From NCBI RefSeq assembly GCF_900114605.1, contig NZ_FOTP01000002.1:992001-1056000 (forward strand): a stretch of 64,000 bases of DNA. Reading direction: 5' to 3'. The notes under the pieces were generated by a model. It ran no database searches. It had not been told where the DNA came from and saw nothing but the letters and a program-made list of their open reading frames with translations. The stretch is from Bradyrhizobium sp. NFR13 (GTDB lineage: Bacteria > Pseudomonadota > Alphaproteobacteria > Rhizobiales > Xanthobacteraceae). The first letter of the stretch is position 1, and the number at the start of each line of letters is the position of its first letter. Positions 1-8,484 of this stretch are shown piece by piece. Both the position numbers and the translations under genes were made by a program.

Positions 1-151
1 TGAAGCGCCGCGGGCCGTCCCTGAGCAGCATGATCACCAGCACGCTCCATTTGTCGCCGACCCGCGCCAGCACCGACGCGACGCCGCGACAATCGCTGTC
101 CTGATGCGGAATCGCCGGCAAAGCAGGCACCTTTTTGTGCTCGGGTTTCAA
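1..151 (-). CDS. HxlR-family transcriptional regulator, N-terminal part (cut by window edge)
   Basis: Only the first 50 residues lie in the window; the frame is open to position 1. The segment 'VLARVGDKWSVLVIMLL' followed by 'GPRRF' matches the first helices of the HxlR winged-helix domain, which in this family follows a conserved Cys (here the C of 'DSDCRGVA'). The start is taken as TTG at 151 because a purine-rich AGAAGG lies about 8 nt upstream; GTG at 130 is an alternative. The gene is divergent from azoR with 76 bp between, so it probably regulates azoR, as HxlR-type redox-sensing repressors do for azoreductases elsewhere. That role is inference. Confidence 0.75.
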   Translation of the reverse strand, partial: MKPEHKKVPALPAIPHQDSDCRGVASVLARVGDKWSVLVIMLLRDGPRRF

Positions 152-227
152 AATTGTGCCTTCTTGTGCGGTTTCGGCCAGTCACTCATGTAGCGTCAGT
201 TACAAACCTATACCATGAGGTGACCAC

Positions 228-839
228 ATGAAACTGCTCCATATCGATTCCAGCGTTCTCGGCCCCCACTCCGTCAGCCGGCAGGTATCCGCCGCCATTA
301 CCGACCGGCTGGCTAAGGCGACGCCCGGCCTTGCCGTGACCTATCGCGACGTCGCCACAGCCCCGCTCGGCCACCTATCGGGTTCCCATCTCGCTGCCGC
401 GCAGGGAGCCGCCCCCGACGCCGCGTTGCAGCCGGACCTCGCTGCGGGTCAGGCTGTGCTGGAGGAGTTTCTCGCGGCAGACATCGTGGTGATCGGCGCG
501 CCCATGTACAACTTCTCGATCCCGAGCCAGCTCAAGGCCTGGATCGATCGCATCCTCGTGGCCGGCAAGACGTTCAAGTACAATGACAAGGGTGTTGTCG
601 AGGGTCTCGCCGGCAACAAGCGCGTCATTGTCGCGATCTCACGCGGTGGCTTCTACGGCGCCGACACGCCGATGGCGGCCGGCGAACATCTCGAAACCTA
701 TCTGCGTTGGGTGTTCGGCTTCATCGGCGTGACCAATCTGGAGTTCATCGCTGCCGACGGCATCATGGTGGGACCGGAGTTGCGCGAGAAGGCCGTTGCC
801 GGTGCCTTGCAGGCGGCGACGGATTTGCGCGCGGCTTAG
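228..839 (+). CDS. azoR: FMN-dependent NADH-azoreductase (AzoR family)
   Basis: A 203-residue flavodoxin-like protein. It opens with '[18 protein letters not shown]', the phosphate-binding loop of AzoR where the FMN phosphate sits, and has '[17 protein letters not shown]' around residues 92-108, a family signature. Length matches the family (about 200). AzoR enzymes are cytoplasmic homodimers that reduce azo dyes and quinones by NADH through a ping-pong mechanism; the quinone reductase role is probably the physiological one. It starts at ATG 228, preceded by GAGGTGACC. It is divergent from an HxlR-type regulator at the left edge, which suggests induction by electrophiles or quinones. Confidence 0.93.
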   Translation: MKLLHIDSSVLGPHSVSRQVSAAITDRLAKATPGLAVTYRDVATAPLGHLSGSHLAAAQGAAPDAALQPDLAAGQAVLEEFLAADIVVIGAPMYNFSIPSQLKAWIDRILVAGKTFKYNDKGVVEGLAGNKRVIVAISRGGFYGADTPMAAGEHLETYLRWVFGFIGVTNLEFIAADGIMVGPELREKAVAGALQAATDLRAA

Positions 840-847
840 TTAGAACT

Positions 848-1012
848 CGTCATTCCCCGGCAAACTAATTGGTTTGCCTGAGGGCGCGCCACTTGGCGCG
901 AACCTCAGCCACTCCAATTGGAGTGGCGGGGAATCCCGAGATGAGTTTTACCCGATGGAGATCCCGGGCTCCCGCCGTCCGCTTACGCGGACTGCCGGTC
1001 CCCGGGATGACG
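848..1012. repeat. Intergenic palindromic repeat (CGTCATTCC type)
   Basis: The segment begins CGTCATTCCCCGG and ends CCCCGGGATGACG, with nested inverted repeats inside (CACTCCAATTGGAGTG; GTCCGCTTACGCGGAC). It fills the gap between the convergent azoR and SDR genes and probably folds as a long hairpin that could end transcription from both sides. Similar outer arms recur at 39228-39339 and 52050-52205, so it belongs to a dispersed family. Confidence 0.7.
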
Positions 1013-1023
1013 GCGTGTAGTCA

Positions 1024-1797
1024 CTAACTACGATAGGCCGGTGCACCTGCCGGGGCCGAGGTCACGCCGCCATCGACGAAAATCTCGGCGCCCTGGATGT
1101 TCGATGCATCATCCGATGCGAGAAACAGCACGGTTTTCGCAACTTCTTCCGGCTTGCCGAAACGCCCGAGCGGAATGGTCTGCGACAGACGCTTCTCGAA
1201 TGCGTTGAAAGCTTCCGGCGTCGGCGCAACACGATCCCAGATCGGCGTCGCGGTCGCGCCCGGCGAGACGACATTGACGCGGATATTACGCGGCGACAGT
1301 TCGGACGCCATCACGCGGGCCATGGCGCGCACGCCAGCCTTGCTCGCGGCATAGGCGGCATAGCCGGGATTGCCGAGCACGGAGATCACCGAGCCGTTGA
1401 GAATAATCGATGCGCCGTCGTTGAGATGCGCGGCGGCTGCCTGCACGGTGAAGAACACGGCGGTGATGTTGGTCTTCAAAACGGACTCGAACACGTCGAG
1501 CGCAGTGCCGCCCACCGGCGTATGCGCGCTGATGCCGGCATTGGCAAACACGATGTCCAGCTTGCCGAATTTCTCGACAGCCTTGGCCACGGCGTTCTCG
1601 GTGGCAGGGATATCGGTCGCATCAGCCACGATGCCGATCGCATTCGGGCCGAGTTCGGCGACCGCCTTGTCGAGCTTGGCCTTGTCGCGGCCGGTGATGG
1701 CGACCTTGGCGCCCTCCGCAACGAAGAGCTTTGCCGTGGTCAGGCCAATACCGCTGTTGCCGCCTGTGATGAGCGCCGTCTTGTTCGCTAAACGCAT
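1024..1797 (-). CDS. SDR-family NAD(P)-dependent oxidoreductase
   Basis: A 257-residue classical short-chain dehydrogenase/reductase. Visible motifs are the Rossmann 'TGGNSGIG' near residue 12, 'NAGIS' near 87, the catalytic Ser in 'LNGSVISV', and the 'YAASK' YxxxK pair. The C-terminal 'IQGAEIFVDGG' is typical. The substrate cannot be told from sequence. Start is ATG 1797, preceded by AGGAGATCATC; an in-frame longer reading from 1845 lacks a ribosome binding site. It is divergent from the HxlR regulator at 1922 and its promoter is overlapped by a twin palindrome (1817-1875), so the HxlR protein very probably represses it. A second, related SDR lies at 9619. Confidence 0.9.
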   Translation of the reverse strand: MRLANKTALITGGNSGIGLTTAKLFVAEGAKVAITGRDKAKLDKAVAELGPNAIGIVADATDIPATENAVAKAVEKFGKLDIVFANAGISAHTPVGGTALDVFESVLKTNITAVFFTVQAAAAHLNDGASIILNGSVISVLGNPGYAAYAASKAGVRAMARVMASELSPRNIRVNVVSPGATATPIWDRVAPTPEAFNAFEKRLSQTIPLGRFGKPEEVAKTVLFLASDDASNIQGAEIFVDGGVTSAPAGAPAYRS

Positions 1798-1816
1798 GAT
1801 GATCTCCTGATGACAC

Positions 1817-1875
1817 ATGGTTGCTTTTTGAAACCATATTGCCATTTAGAGCAGATGGTTTCATAATGCAACCAC
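1817..1875. promoter_or_regulatory. Twin-palindrome operator and SDR promoter (HxlR control region)
   Basis: Two copies of ATGGTT-N9-AACCAY lie at 1817-1837 and 1855-1875. They are near-perfect inverted copies of each other (19 of 21 positions agree). On the minus strand a -35-like TTGCAT (1866-1871) and -10-like TAAATG (1843-1848) are separated by exactly 17 bp, so one palindrome covers the -35 and the other lies just past the -10, 20 nt before the SDR start codon. This is the layout of a repressor operator. The likely binder is the HxlR protein encoded divergently at 1922; binding itself is inferred. Confidence 0.7.
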
Positions 1876-1921
1876 TCCACCGATCGATCACAAGATTTCT
1901 TTTCTGCTCCAGGACAGTCAC

Positions 1922-2371
1922 ATGGCCAAACGCACCAGTCTGAAGAACTCCACCTGCCCCGTGGCCCGGTCCATGGAGCTGATTGGGGACTGCTGGACGA
2001 TGATGATCATCCGTGACGCCATGCTGGGCGCCCGCCGCTTCGGCGAATTCCAGAAGAGTCTCGGACTGGCGAAAAACATTCTCGCCGCCAGACTGAAAGC
2101 CTTGGTGGAGGACGGCATTCTGAAACTGGAGCCGGCAGCGGATGGCAGTGCCTATCAGGACTATGTGCTGACCGCGAAAGGCCAGGCAGTCCATCCGATC
2201 ATGGTGGCGCTGCGCCAATGGGGCGAGGATTATGCGTTCAAGCCCGGCGAACCGACGACCATCATGATCGATCGTAAGAACGGCAAGCAGATCAAGAAGC
2301 TGGAACTACATGCCGCTGACGGCAGGCTGCTCGGCTATGGCGACACGACGATCGTGCCCTCAACGGCCTGA
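1922..2371 (+). CDS. HxlR-family winged-helix transcriptional regulator
   Basis: A 149-residue protein with the HxlR signature at the N-terminus: 'CPVARSMELIGDCWTMMIIR' at about residues 12-31, then 'GARRFGEFQKSLG' and 'LAARLKALVEDGIL', the recognition helix and wing. The conserved Cys at residue 12 is where redox-sensing members react. It has a C-terminal extension of roughly 40 residues beyond the DNA-binding domain. It is divergent from an SDR gene with a twin palindrome between them, the probable operator. Its 3' end overlaps the convergent small gene at 2360 by 12 bp. Confidence 0.9.
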   Translation: MAKRTSLKNSTCPVARSMELIGDCWTMMIIRDAMLGARRFGEFQKSLGLAKNILAARLKALVEDGILKLEPAADGSAYQDYVLTAKGQAVHPIMVALRQWGEDYAFKPGEPTTIMIDRKNGKQIKKLELHAADGRLLGYGDTTIVPSTA

Positions 2372-2566
2372 CGGCTTGCGTAATTCACGCAGCCGCAGGA
2401 TCTCCTCGGTTTCCAGATGCGCCATATCGAGCAGGTAAGCGAGCATGTCGTGGCGATGCAGGCGCGCCATCCGCGACAGATCCCGGACCGCACCCTTTAT
2501 ATAAAGAGCCGCCTCCTCCGGCCCGCCATCGCCCTGCGCAGGGTCGTCCGGAATTGGCAGTGTCAT
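2360..2566 (-). CDS. Small conserved-looking protein of unknown function
   Basis: A 68-residue acidic, helix-rich protein ('EEAALYIKGAVRDLSRMARLHR', then 'LAYLLDMAHLETEEIL'). I do not recognise a domain. The amphipathic pattern and normal codon use make it look coding. Start is ATG 2566 with AGGGAATAGCC upstream; a longer reading from 2608 is possible. It converges on the HxlR gene with a 12-bp overlap of the 3' ends. No membrane segment or signal peptide is seen. Confidence 0.6.
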   Translation of the reverse strand: MTLPIPDDPAQGDGGPEEAALYIKGAVRDLSRMARLHRHDMLAYLLDMAHLETEEILRLRELRKPSGR

Positions 2567-2798
2567 GGCTATTCCCTGGCCGGGCATTCCGGGCGAAATC
2601 AGCACCAACGAAGCACCAAATCATACCCCTAAAAGTTGTATTTTTCAACTTTTGGTAATCGATTAGGAACCCGCAATCGCGACCATCAACAACTCACGAT
2701 TTGACACGGGCCCCCTTCGCACCCATGTTCGCCGCGAAACGGCAGGCGCGACTCTCGCAGACCCAAGCCGGATTCCCCCTTTAAGTTATTGGAATCAC

Positions 2799-5543
2799 AT
2801 GAATCTCGTCATTGTCGAGTCGCCTTCAAAGGCCAAGACGATCAACAAGTATCTGGGCAAGGACTATGAGGTCCTGGCGTCGTTCGGCCATGTCCGTGAC
2901 CTTCCAGCCAAGAACGGATCGGTCGATCCCGACGCCAATTTCCAGATGATCTGGGAGATCGACCCCAAGGCCAACAGCCGGCTGAACGACATCGCCAAGG
3001 CGGTCAAAGGCGCCGACAAGCTCATTCTGGCGACCGACCCTGATCGTGAAGGCGAAGCGATCTCGTGGCATGTGCTCGAAGTCCTCAAGCAGAAGCGCGC
3101 GCTGAAGGATCAGAAGATCGAGCGCGTGGTGTTCAACGCGATCACCAAGCAGGCCGTCACCGACGCGATGAAGAACCCGCGCGAGATCGATGGCGCTTTG
3201 GTCGACGCCTATATGGCGCGCCGTGCCCTCGATTATCTCGTCGGCTTTACGCTGTCCCCGGTGCTGTGGCGCAAGCTGCCCGGCGCGCGCTCCGCTGGCC
3301 GCGTGCAGTCGGTGGCGCTGCGCCTCGTCTGCGACCGCGAGCAAGAAATCGAACAGTTCGTGCCGCGCGAATACTGGTCGCTGGTGACCACGCTGGCGAC
3401 ACCGCGTGGCGAAAGCTTCGACGCGCGCCTCGTCGGCGCCGACGGCAAGAAGATCCAGCGCCTCGATATCGGCACAGGTGCCGAAGCCGAAGACTTCAAG
3501 AAGGCCATCGAAGCCGCAAACTTCACGGTCTCCACCGTCGATGCCAAGCCCGCGCGCCGCAATCCGCAGGCGCCGTTCACCACATCCACGCTGCAGCAGG
3601 AAGCCAGCCGCAAGCTCGGCTTCGCGCCGGCGCACACCATGCGCATCGCGCAGCGCCTGTATGAAGGCATCGACATCGGCGGCGAGACCACCGGTCTCAT
3701 CACCTATATGCGAACCGACGGCGTGACGATCGATCCGTCGGCGATCACGCAGGCCCGCTCGGTCATCGGCGAGGATTACGGCAAGCAATATGTGCCGGAC
3801 GTCCCGCGCCAATATACGAGCAAAGCCAAGAACGCGCAGGAAGCGCATGAAGCGATCCGCCCCACCGACATGGCCCGTCGCCCAGCCGGCCTGAAGGCGC
3901 GGCTCGATAGCGATCAATACCGTCTCTATGAACTGATCTGGATGCGTACCGTCGCCAGCCAGATGGAATCCGCCGAGATGGAGCGCACCACCGTCGACAT
4001 CGCCGCGAAAGCGGGATCGCGCCTGCTGGAATTGCGCGCCACCGGTCAGGTCGTGAAGTTCGATGGCTTCCTCGCAGTGTATCAGGAAGGCAAGGACGAC
4101 GACGCCGACGACGAGGATTCACGCCGCCTGCCCGCCATGAGCGAGGGCGAAGCGCTGAAGAAGGAAAATCTGGCCGTCACCCAGCACTTCACCGAACCGC
4201 CGCCGCGTTTCTCGGAAGCGTCATTGGTGAAGCGGATGGAAGAGCTCGGCATCGGCCGTCCCTCGACCTATGCGTCGATCCTGCAGGTGCTGAAGGATCG
4301 CGGCTATGTGCGGCTCGAGAAGAAGCGCCTCTACGGCGAGGACAAGGGCCGCGTCGTCGTCGCGTTCCTCGAAAACTTCTTTGCCAAATATGTTGAGTAC
4401 GATTTCACGGCGGCGCTGGAAGAGAACCTCGACAGAATCTCCAACAACGAGATTTCCTGGCAGCAGGTGCTGAAGGATTTCTGGAAAGATTTCATCGGCG
4501 CCGTCGACGAGATCAAGGATCTGCGCGTGGCGCAGGTGCTCGACGCCCTCGACGAGATGCTTGGCCCGCACATCTACGCTCCGCGTGAGGATGGCGGCGA
4601 TCCGCGCCAGTGCCCAACCTGCGGCACCGGTCGCCTCAACCTCAAGGCCGGCAAGTTCGGCGCCTTCGTCGGCTGTACGAACTATCCGGAATGCCGCTAC
4701 ACGCGTCCGCTTGCTGCAGATAGTGGCGCCAATGCCGATCGCGTGCTCGGCCCCGATCCGGTGTCAGGTCTCGAAGTCGCGGTGAAGGCCGGACGTTTCG
4801 GGCCTTACATCCAGCTTGGCGACGCCAAGGACTACGAGGAAGGCGAGAAGCCGAAGCGTGCCGGCATTCCGAAGAACACATCGCCCAGCGATGTCGAACT
4901 CGATGTGGCGCTGAAGCTGCTGTCGCTGCCGCGCGAGATCGGCAAGCATCCGGAAACCGGCGAGCCCATCACTGCTGGTCTCGGCCGTTTCGGACCGTTC
5001 GTGAAACATGAGAAGACCTATGCCAGCCTGGAGGCCGGCGACGAGGTGTTCGATATCGGCCTCAATCGCGCAGTCACGCTGATCGCCGAGAAAATCGCCA
5101 AGGGTCCATCAGGCCGCCGCTTCGGCGCCGATCCCGGCAAGCCGCTTGGCGACCATCCGACCCTCGGCGGCGTCGCCGTGAAGGGCGGGCGTTATGGCGC
5201 CTATGTCACCGCGGGCGGCGTCAATGCGACGATCCCGAGCGACAAGACGCAGGACACCATCACGCTCGAAGAGGCGATCGCGCTGATCGATGAGCGCGTG
5301 GCCAAGGGCGGCATCAAGCCGAAGCGCGGCGCCAAGAAGGCACCGGCGAAGAAGGTTGCCGCCAAGAAGGCCGACGCTGCCGAGAAGAAGCCGGCGGCCA
5401 AGAAGGCTGTTGCAAAGAAAGCCGCAGCCAAGCCGAAAGCGGAAACCGCTGCTGCAAGCAAGGCGCGCGCACCGGTGAAGGCGAAGACGACGCCTGCGAA
5501 GAAGAAGGCCGCGAAAACGGTCGCGAAGAAGAGCGCTGGGTAA
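2799..5543 (+). CDS. topA: DNA topoisomerase I (type IA)
   Basis: A 914-residue type IA topoisomerase that relaxes negative supercoils. The Toprim domain starts at residue 1 ('IVESPSKAKTI', acidic 'DPDREGEA' near 80). The active-site tyrosine is Tyr303 in 'GLITYMRTDG'. One clear C4 zinc module is seen ('CPTCGTGRLN' with 'CTNYPEC', around 603-628), followed by topo C-terminal repeats. The last ~90 residues are a Lys/Ala-rich, histone-H1-like tail built from AKK repeats, usual in alphaproteobacterial TopA and probably a DNA-binding tether. Start is ATG 2799 with TTGGAATCAC before it. rnr follows 78 bp downstream, separated by a palindromic element. Confidence 0.97.
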   Translation: MNLVIVESPSKAKTINKYLGKDYEVLASFGHVRDLPAKNGSVDPDANFQMIWEIDPKANSRLNDIAKAVKGADKLILATDPDREGEAISWHVLEVLKQKRALKDQKIERVVFNAITKQAVTDAMKNPREIDGALVDAYMARRALDYLVGFTLSPVLWRKLPGARSAGRVQSVALRLVCDREQEIEQFVPREYWSLVTTLATPRGESFDARLVGADGKKIQRLDIGTGAEAEDFKKAIEAANFTVSTVDAKPARRNPQAPFTTSTLQQEASRKLGFAPAHTMRIAQRLYEGIDIGGETTGLITYMRTDGVTIDPSAITQARSVIGEDYGKQYVPDVPRQYTSKAKNAQEAHEAIRPTDMARRPAGLKARLDSDQYRLYELIWMRTVASQMESAEMERTTVDIAAKAGSRLLELRATGQVVKFDGFLAVYQEGKDDDADDEDSRRLPAMSEGEALKKENLAVTQHFTEPPPRFSEASLVKRMEELGIGRPSTYASILQVLKDRGYVRLEKKRLYGEDKGRVVVAFLENFFAKYVEYDFTAALEENLDRISNNEISWQQVLKDFWKDFIGAVDEIKDLRVAQVLDALDEMLGPHIYAPREDGGDPRQCPTCGTGRLNLKAGKFGAFVGCTNYPECRYTRPLAADSGANADRVLGPDPVSGLEVAVKAGRFGPYIQLGDAKDYEEGEKPKRAGIPKNTSPSDVELDVALKLLSLPREIGKHPETGEPITAGLGRFGPFVKHEKTYASLEAGDEVFDIGLNRAVTLIAEKIAKGPSGRRFGADPGKPLGDHPTLGGVAVKGGRYGAYVTAGGVNATIPSDKTQDTITLEEAIALIDERVAKGGIKPKRGAKKAPAKKVAAKKADAAEKKPAAKKAVAKKAAAKPKAETAAASKARAPVKAKTTPAKKKAAKTVAKKSAG

Positions 5544-5553
5544 GGTTCTCTTT

Positions 5554-5606
5554 GTTTTGACGCGTTTTCTTCACGCGAACCGGAAGCCACTTCGCTCGAA
5601 AACGCT
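5554..5606. repeat. 53-bp imperfect palindromic element, copy 1
   Basis: GTTTTGACGCGTTTTCTTCACGCGAACC... ends in ...TCGAAAACGCT. The outer arms GCGTTTTC/GAAAACGC and inner GCGAA/TTCGC pair to form a hairpin. A second 53-bp copy, differing at only a few positions, lies at 30707-30759. Here it sits between topA and rnr, ending 15 bp before the rnr start. Confidence 0.8.
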
Positions 5607-5621
5607 ATAGAACGGATCATT

Positions 5622-8003
5622 GTGAACAAGAAACGCGACAGCAGCTTTCCAACCAGGGATGCCATCGTCGCGTTTGTTCGCGCGTATCCTGGCAAGATCG
5701 GCACCCGCGAGATCGCGCGTGAATTCGGACTGAAGAACGCCGCCCGTGTCGAGCTCAAGCGCATGCTGCGCGAGCTCGCCGATGAGGGCGCCATCGCCAA
5801 AAAGGGCCGCAGTGTACGCGAGCCCGCAGCGTTGCCGCCCACCGTGCTGGTCGACATCACCTGCCGCGACGCCGATGGCGAATTGATCGCCACGCCCGTC
5901 GAATGGGACGAGGCCGACGGCGTCGCGCCAAGAATCCGCATTCACACGCCGCGCCGTCCCCTCCCCGGCACCGCGGCCGGTGTCGGTGACCGCGCACTTG
6001 TTCGTATCGAGAAGATCGAAACCGAAGGCGACAGGCAGGGCTATCAGGGCCGCGTCGTGCGCGTGCTCGAAGGTGCCCGCACGCGCCTGCTCGGCATCTA
6101 TCGCGTGCTGCCGAATGGCGGCGGACGATTGATCCCGGTCGACAAGAAACAGGCCGGGCGCGAACTCAACATCGCGGCATCCGATGCCAACGGCGCCGAG
6201 GACGGCGATCTCGTCAGCGTCGATCTCATTCGCACGCGTGGCTACGGCCTCGGCTCCGGCAAGGTGAAGGAACGGCTGGGGTCGCTCTCCTCCGAGAAAG
6301 CCGTCAGCCTGATCGCGATCCACTCGCACGATATCCCGATGGCGTTCTCGCGCGATGCGCTGAAGGAAGCGGAAGCCGCGAAGCCCGCGACATTGCAGGG
6401 ACGCGAAGACTGGCGCGACGTGCCGCTGGTTACCATCGATCCGCCGGACGCCAAGGATCACGACGACGCCGTTTACGCGGAGCTCGATTCCGATCCGAAC
6501 AATGCAGGCGGCTATGTCGTCACCGTCGCCATTGCCGATGTCGCCTTCTATGTGCAGCCGGGCTCAGCGCTCGATCGCGACGCACTGATCCGCGGCAACT
6601 CGGTCTACTTCCCCGACCGCGTCGTGCCGATGCTGCCCGAGCGCATCTCCAACGACCTGTGTTCGCTGGTGCCGGGCGAGCCGCGCGGCGCGCTTGCGGT
6701 GCGCATGGTCATCGGTGTCGATGGCCGCAAGAAGTCACACAGCTTCCATCGCATCCTGATGCGATCGGCGGCCAAGCTGAATTACGCACAGGCGCAAGCC
6801 GCCATCGATGGCCATCCCGACGATACCACCGGCCCGCTGCTCGAACCGATCCTGACTCCACTTTACGCGGCCTATGCGCAGGTCAAGCTCGCGCGCGACG
6901 AACGCGACCCGCTCGATCTCGAAATCCCCGAGCGAAAAATCCTGCTCAAGAAGGACGGCACTGTCGATCGCGTCATCGTGCCGGAGCGGCTCGACGCCCA
7001 TAAGCTCATCGAAGAGTTCATGATCCTGGCCAACGTCGCCGCGGCTGAAACGCTTGAAAAGAAGGGTCTGCCGCTTATCTATCGGGTACACGATGAGCCT
7101 TCGGTGGAGAAGGTTCACAACCTGCAGGAATTCCTCAAGACCCTCGACATGTCGTTCGCCAAAGCGGGCGCACTGCGGCCATCGGTATTCAACCGGGTGC
7201 TGTCACAGGTCAAAGGTCAGGATTCCGAACCGCTGGTGAATGAAGTGGTTTTGCGCTCGCAAGCCCAGGCGGAATATGCCGCCGAGAATTACGGACATTT
7301 CGGTCTGAACCTGCGGCGCTACGCGCATTTTACCTCTCCTATCAGGCGATACGCAGATCTGATCGTGCATCGCGCACTGATCCGTGCGCTTGGGCTCGGC
7401 GAAGGCGCGCTCCCCGATACCGAAACCGTGGAAACGCTGAGCGAAATCTCGGCGCAGATTTCGGCGACCGAACGCCGGGCCATGAAGGCCGAGCGCGAGA
7501 CGTCCGACCGGCTGATTGCGCATTTTCTGGCCGACAAGATCGGGGCCACCTTCCGGGGCCGGATCTCCGGTGTCACCAGGGCTGGACTCTTTGTCCGATT
7601 GACCGAGACCGGCGCCGATGGCCTGATCCCGATCCGCACGTTGGGCACCGAATACTTCAACTATGACGAAGCTCGCCACGCCCTCGTCGGTACACGCAGC
7701 GGTGCGATGTTTCGGTTGGGCGACGTCGTCGATGTCCGTCTGGTTGAGGCAGCCCCCGTTGCGGGTGCCTTGCGGTTCGAAATGCTTTCCGAGGGCAATA
7801 CCGCCCCACGGAACCGCCGACGCGAACATGCCCGCAGCAATGACGCTGCAGACCGGCCGCGTCATCCGGGTGCCAAGAAGTACAAGTCGTCGAAGAAGCT
7901 CAAGGCACCCAAGAAAGCCAAACCCGGTCGTAATGCCCGGCAGGCTGCAAAAGCTGACAAGGCTCGCGCCGGTAGCAAGCCGGGCAAGCCGAAAAAGGGG
8001 TAA
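5622..8003 (+). CDS. rnr: Ribonuclease R (3'-5' exoribonuclease)
   Basis: A 793-residue RNase II-superfamily enzyme that degrades structured RNA 3' to 5'. The order is an N-terminal winged-helix module (about 8-75), cold-shock domains, the RNB catalytic domain, an S1 domain (about 640-725, 'GATFRGRISGVTRAGLFVRL'), and a Lys-rich tail. The catalytic acidic cluster 'DPPDAKDHDD' places metal-binding Asp at 273, 279 and 281, one residue off E. coli RNase R. The start is GTG 5622, in a poor ribosome-binding context close to a hairpin element, which could couple its expression to RNA structure. It probably shares transcription with topA. Confidence 0.95.
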   Translation: MNKKRDSSFPTRDAIVAFVRAYPGKIGTREIAREFGLKNAARVELKRMLRELADEGAIAKKGRSVREPAALPPTVLVDITCRDADGELIATPVEWDEADGVAPRIRIHTPRRPLPGTAAGVGDRALVRIEKIETEGDRQGYQGRVVRVLEGARTRLLGIYRVLPNGGGRLIPVDKKQAGRELNIAASDANGAEDGDLVSVDLIRTRGYGLGSGKVKERLGSLSSEKAVSLIAIHSHDIPMAFSRDALKEAEAAKPATLQGREDWRDVPLVTIDPPDAKDHDDAVYAELDSDPNNAGGYVVTVAIADVAFYVQPGSALDRDALIRGNSVYFPDRVVPMLPERISNDLCSLVPGEPRGALAVRMVIGVDGRKKSHSFHRILMRSAAKLNYAQAQAAIDGHPDDTTGPLLEPILTPLYAAYAQVKLARDERDPLDLEIPERKILLKKDGTVDRVIVPERLDAHKLIEEFMILANVAAAETLEKKGLPLIYRVHDEPSVEKVHNLQEFLKTLDMSFAKAGALRPSVFNRVLSQVKGQDSEPLVNEVVLRSQAQAEYAAENYGHFGLNLRRYAHFTSPIRRYADLIVHRALIRALGLGEGALPDTETVETLSEISAQISATERRAMKAERETSDRLIAHFLADKIGATFRGRISGVTRAGLFVRLTETGADGLIPIRTLGTEYFNYDEARHALVGTRSGAMFRLGDVVDVRLVEAAPVAGALRFEMLSEGNTAPRNRRREHARSNDAADRPRHPGAKKYKSSKKLKAPKKAKPGRNARQAAKADKARAGSKPGKPKKG

Positions 8004-8007
8004 CGTC

Positions 8008-8430
8008 ATGATGACATTGACCACGCCGAAAATCTGGAGCGCGACGCTGGATTCCTCCGCCAAGCGAAATGTGTGGACCGCGATGAAGCGCGGCTTCGCC
8101 TGCCGTTGCCCGAACTGCGGCGAAGGCAAGATGTTTCGCGCCTTCCTGAAAACCGCAGATCACTGCGACAAATGCGGACAGGATTTCTCTGCGCACCGCG
8201 CCGACGATCTTCCCGCCTATCTCGTGATCGTCATCGTGGGTCATATCGTCGTGCCGATCGCATTGTGGATCGAGACCAACTATTCGCCATCGGTCGCGCT
8301 GCAACTTGCGATCTATCTGCCGATCACACTGATCGCGTCACTGTTGCTGCTGCAGCCGATCAAGGGTGCCGTAGTCGGATTGCAGTGGGCATTCCGCATG
8401 CATGGGTTTGGCGACGGCGCGGCTGACTGA
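8008..8430 (+). CDS. DUF983-family membrane protein
   Basis: A 140-residue protein with two CxxC knuckles, 'CRCPNCGEGKMF' and 'CDKCGQDF' (about 32-57), followed by two hydrophobic membrane spans (about 70-92 and 98-120). This is the DUF983 arrangement: a cytoplasmic zinc-ribbon with a two-helix anchor. Function is unknown. It starts 4 nt after the rnr stop, with AAGGGG upstream, so it is co-transcribed and probably translationally coupled with rnr. The NUDIX gene follows 54 bp later on the same strand. Confidence 0.85.
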   Translation: MMTLTTPKIWSATLDSSAKRNVWTAMKRGFACRCPNCGEGKMFRAFLKTADHCDKCGQDFSAHRADDLPAYLVIVIVGHIVVPIALWIETNYSPSVALQLAIYLPITLIASLLLLQPIKGAVVGLQWAFRMHGFGDGAAD

Positions 8431-8484
8431 TACGTTCTCCGTCTACTTGAACATCACCTAATAAGAAGAATTTCAGGAGACGGA

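Noticed and set aside
5201-5941. A 246-codon open frame on the minus strand across the topA/rnr junction
   Set aside because: It is antisense to both genes, its Ala/Ser/Phe-rich composition mirrors the Lys-rich tail of topA, and it has no domain.
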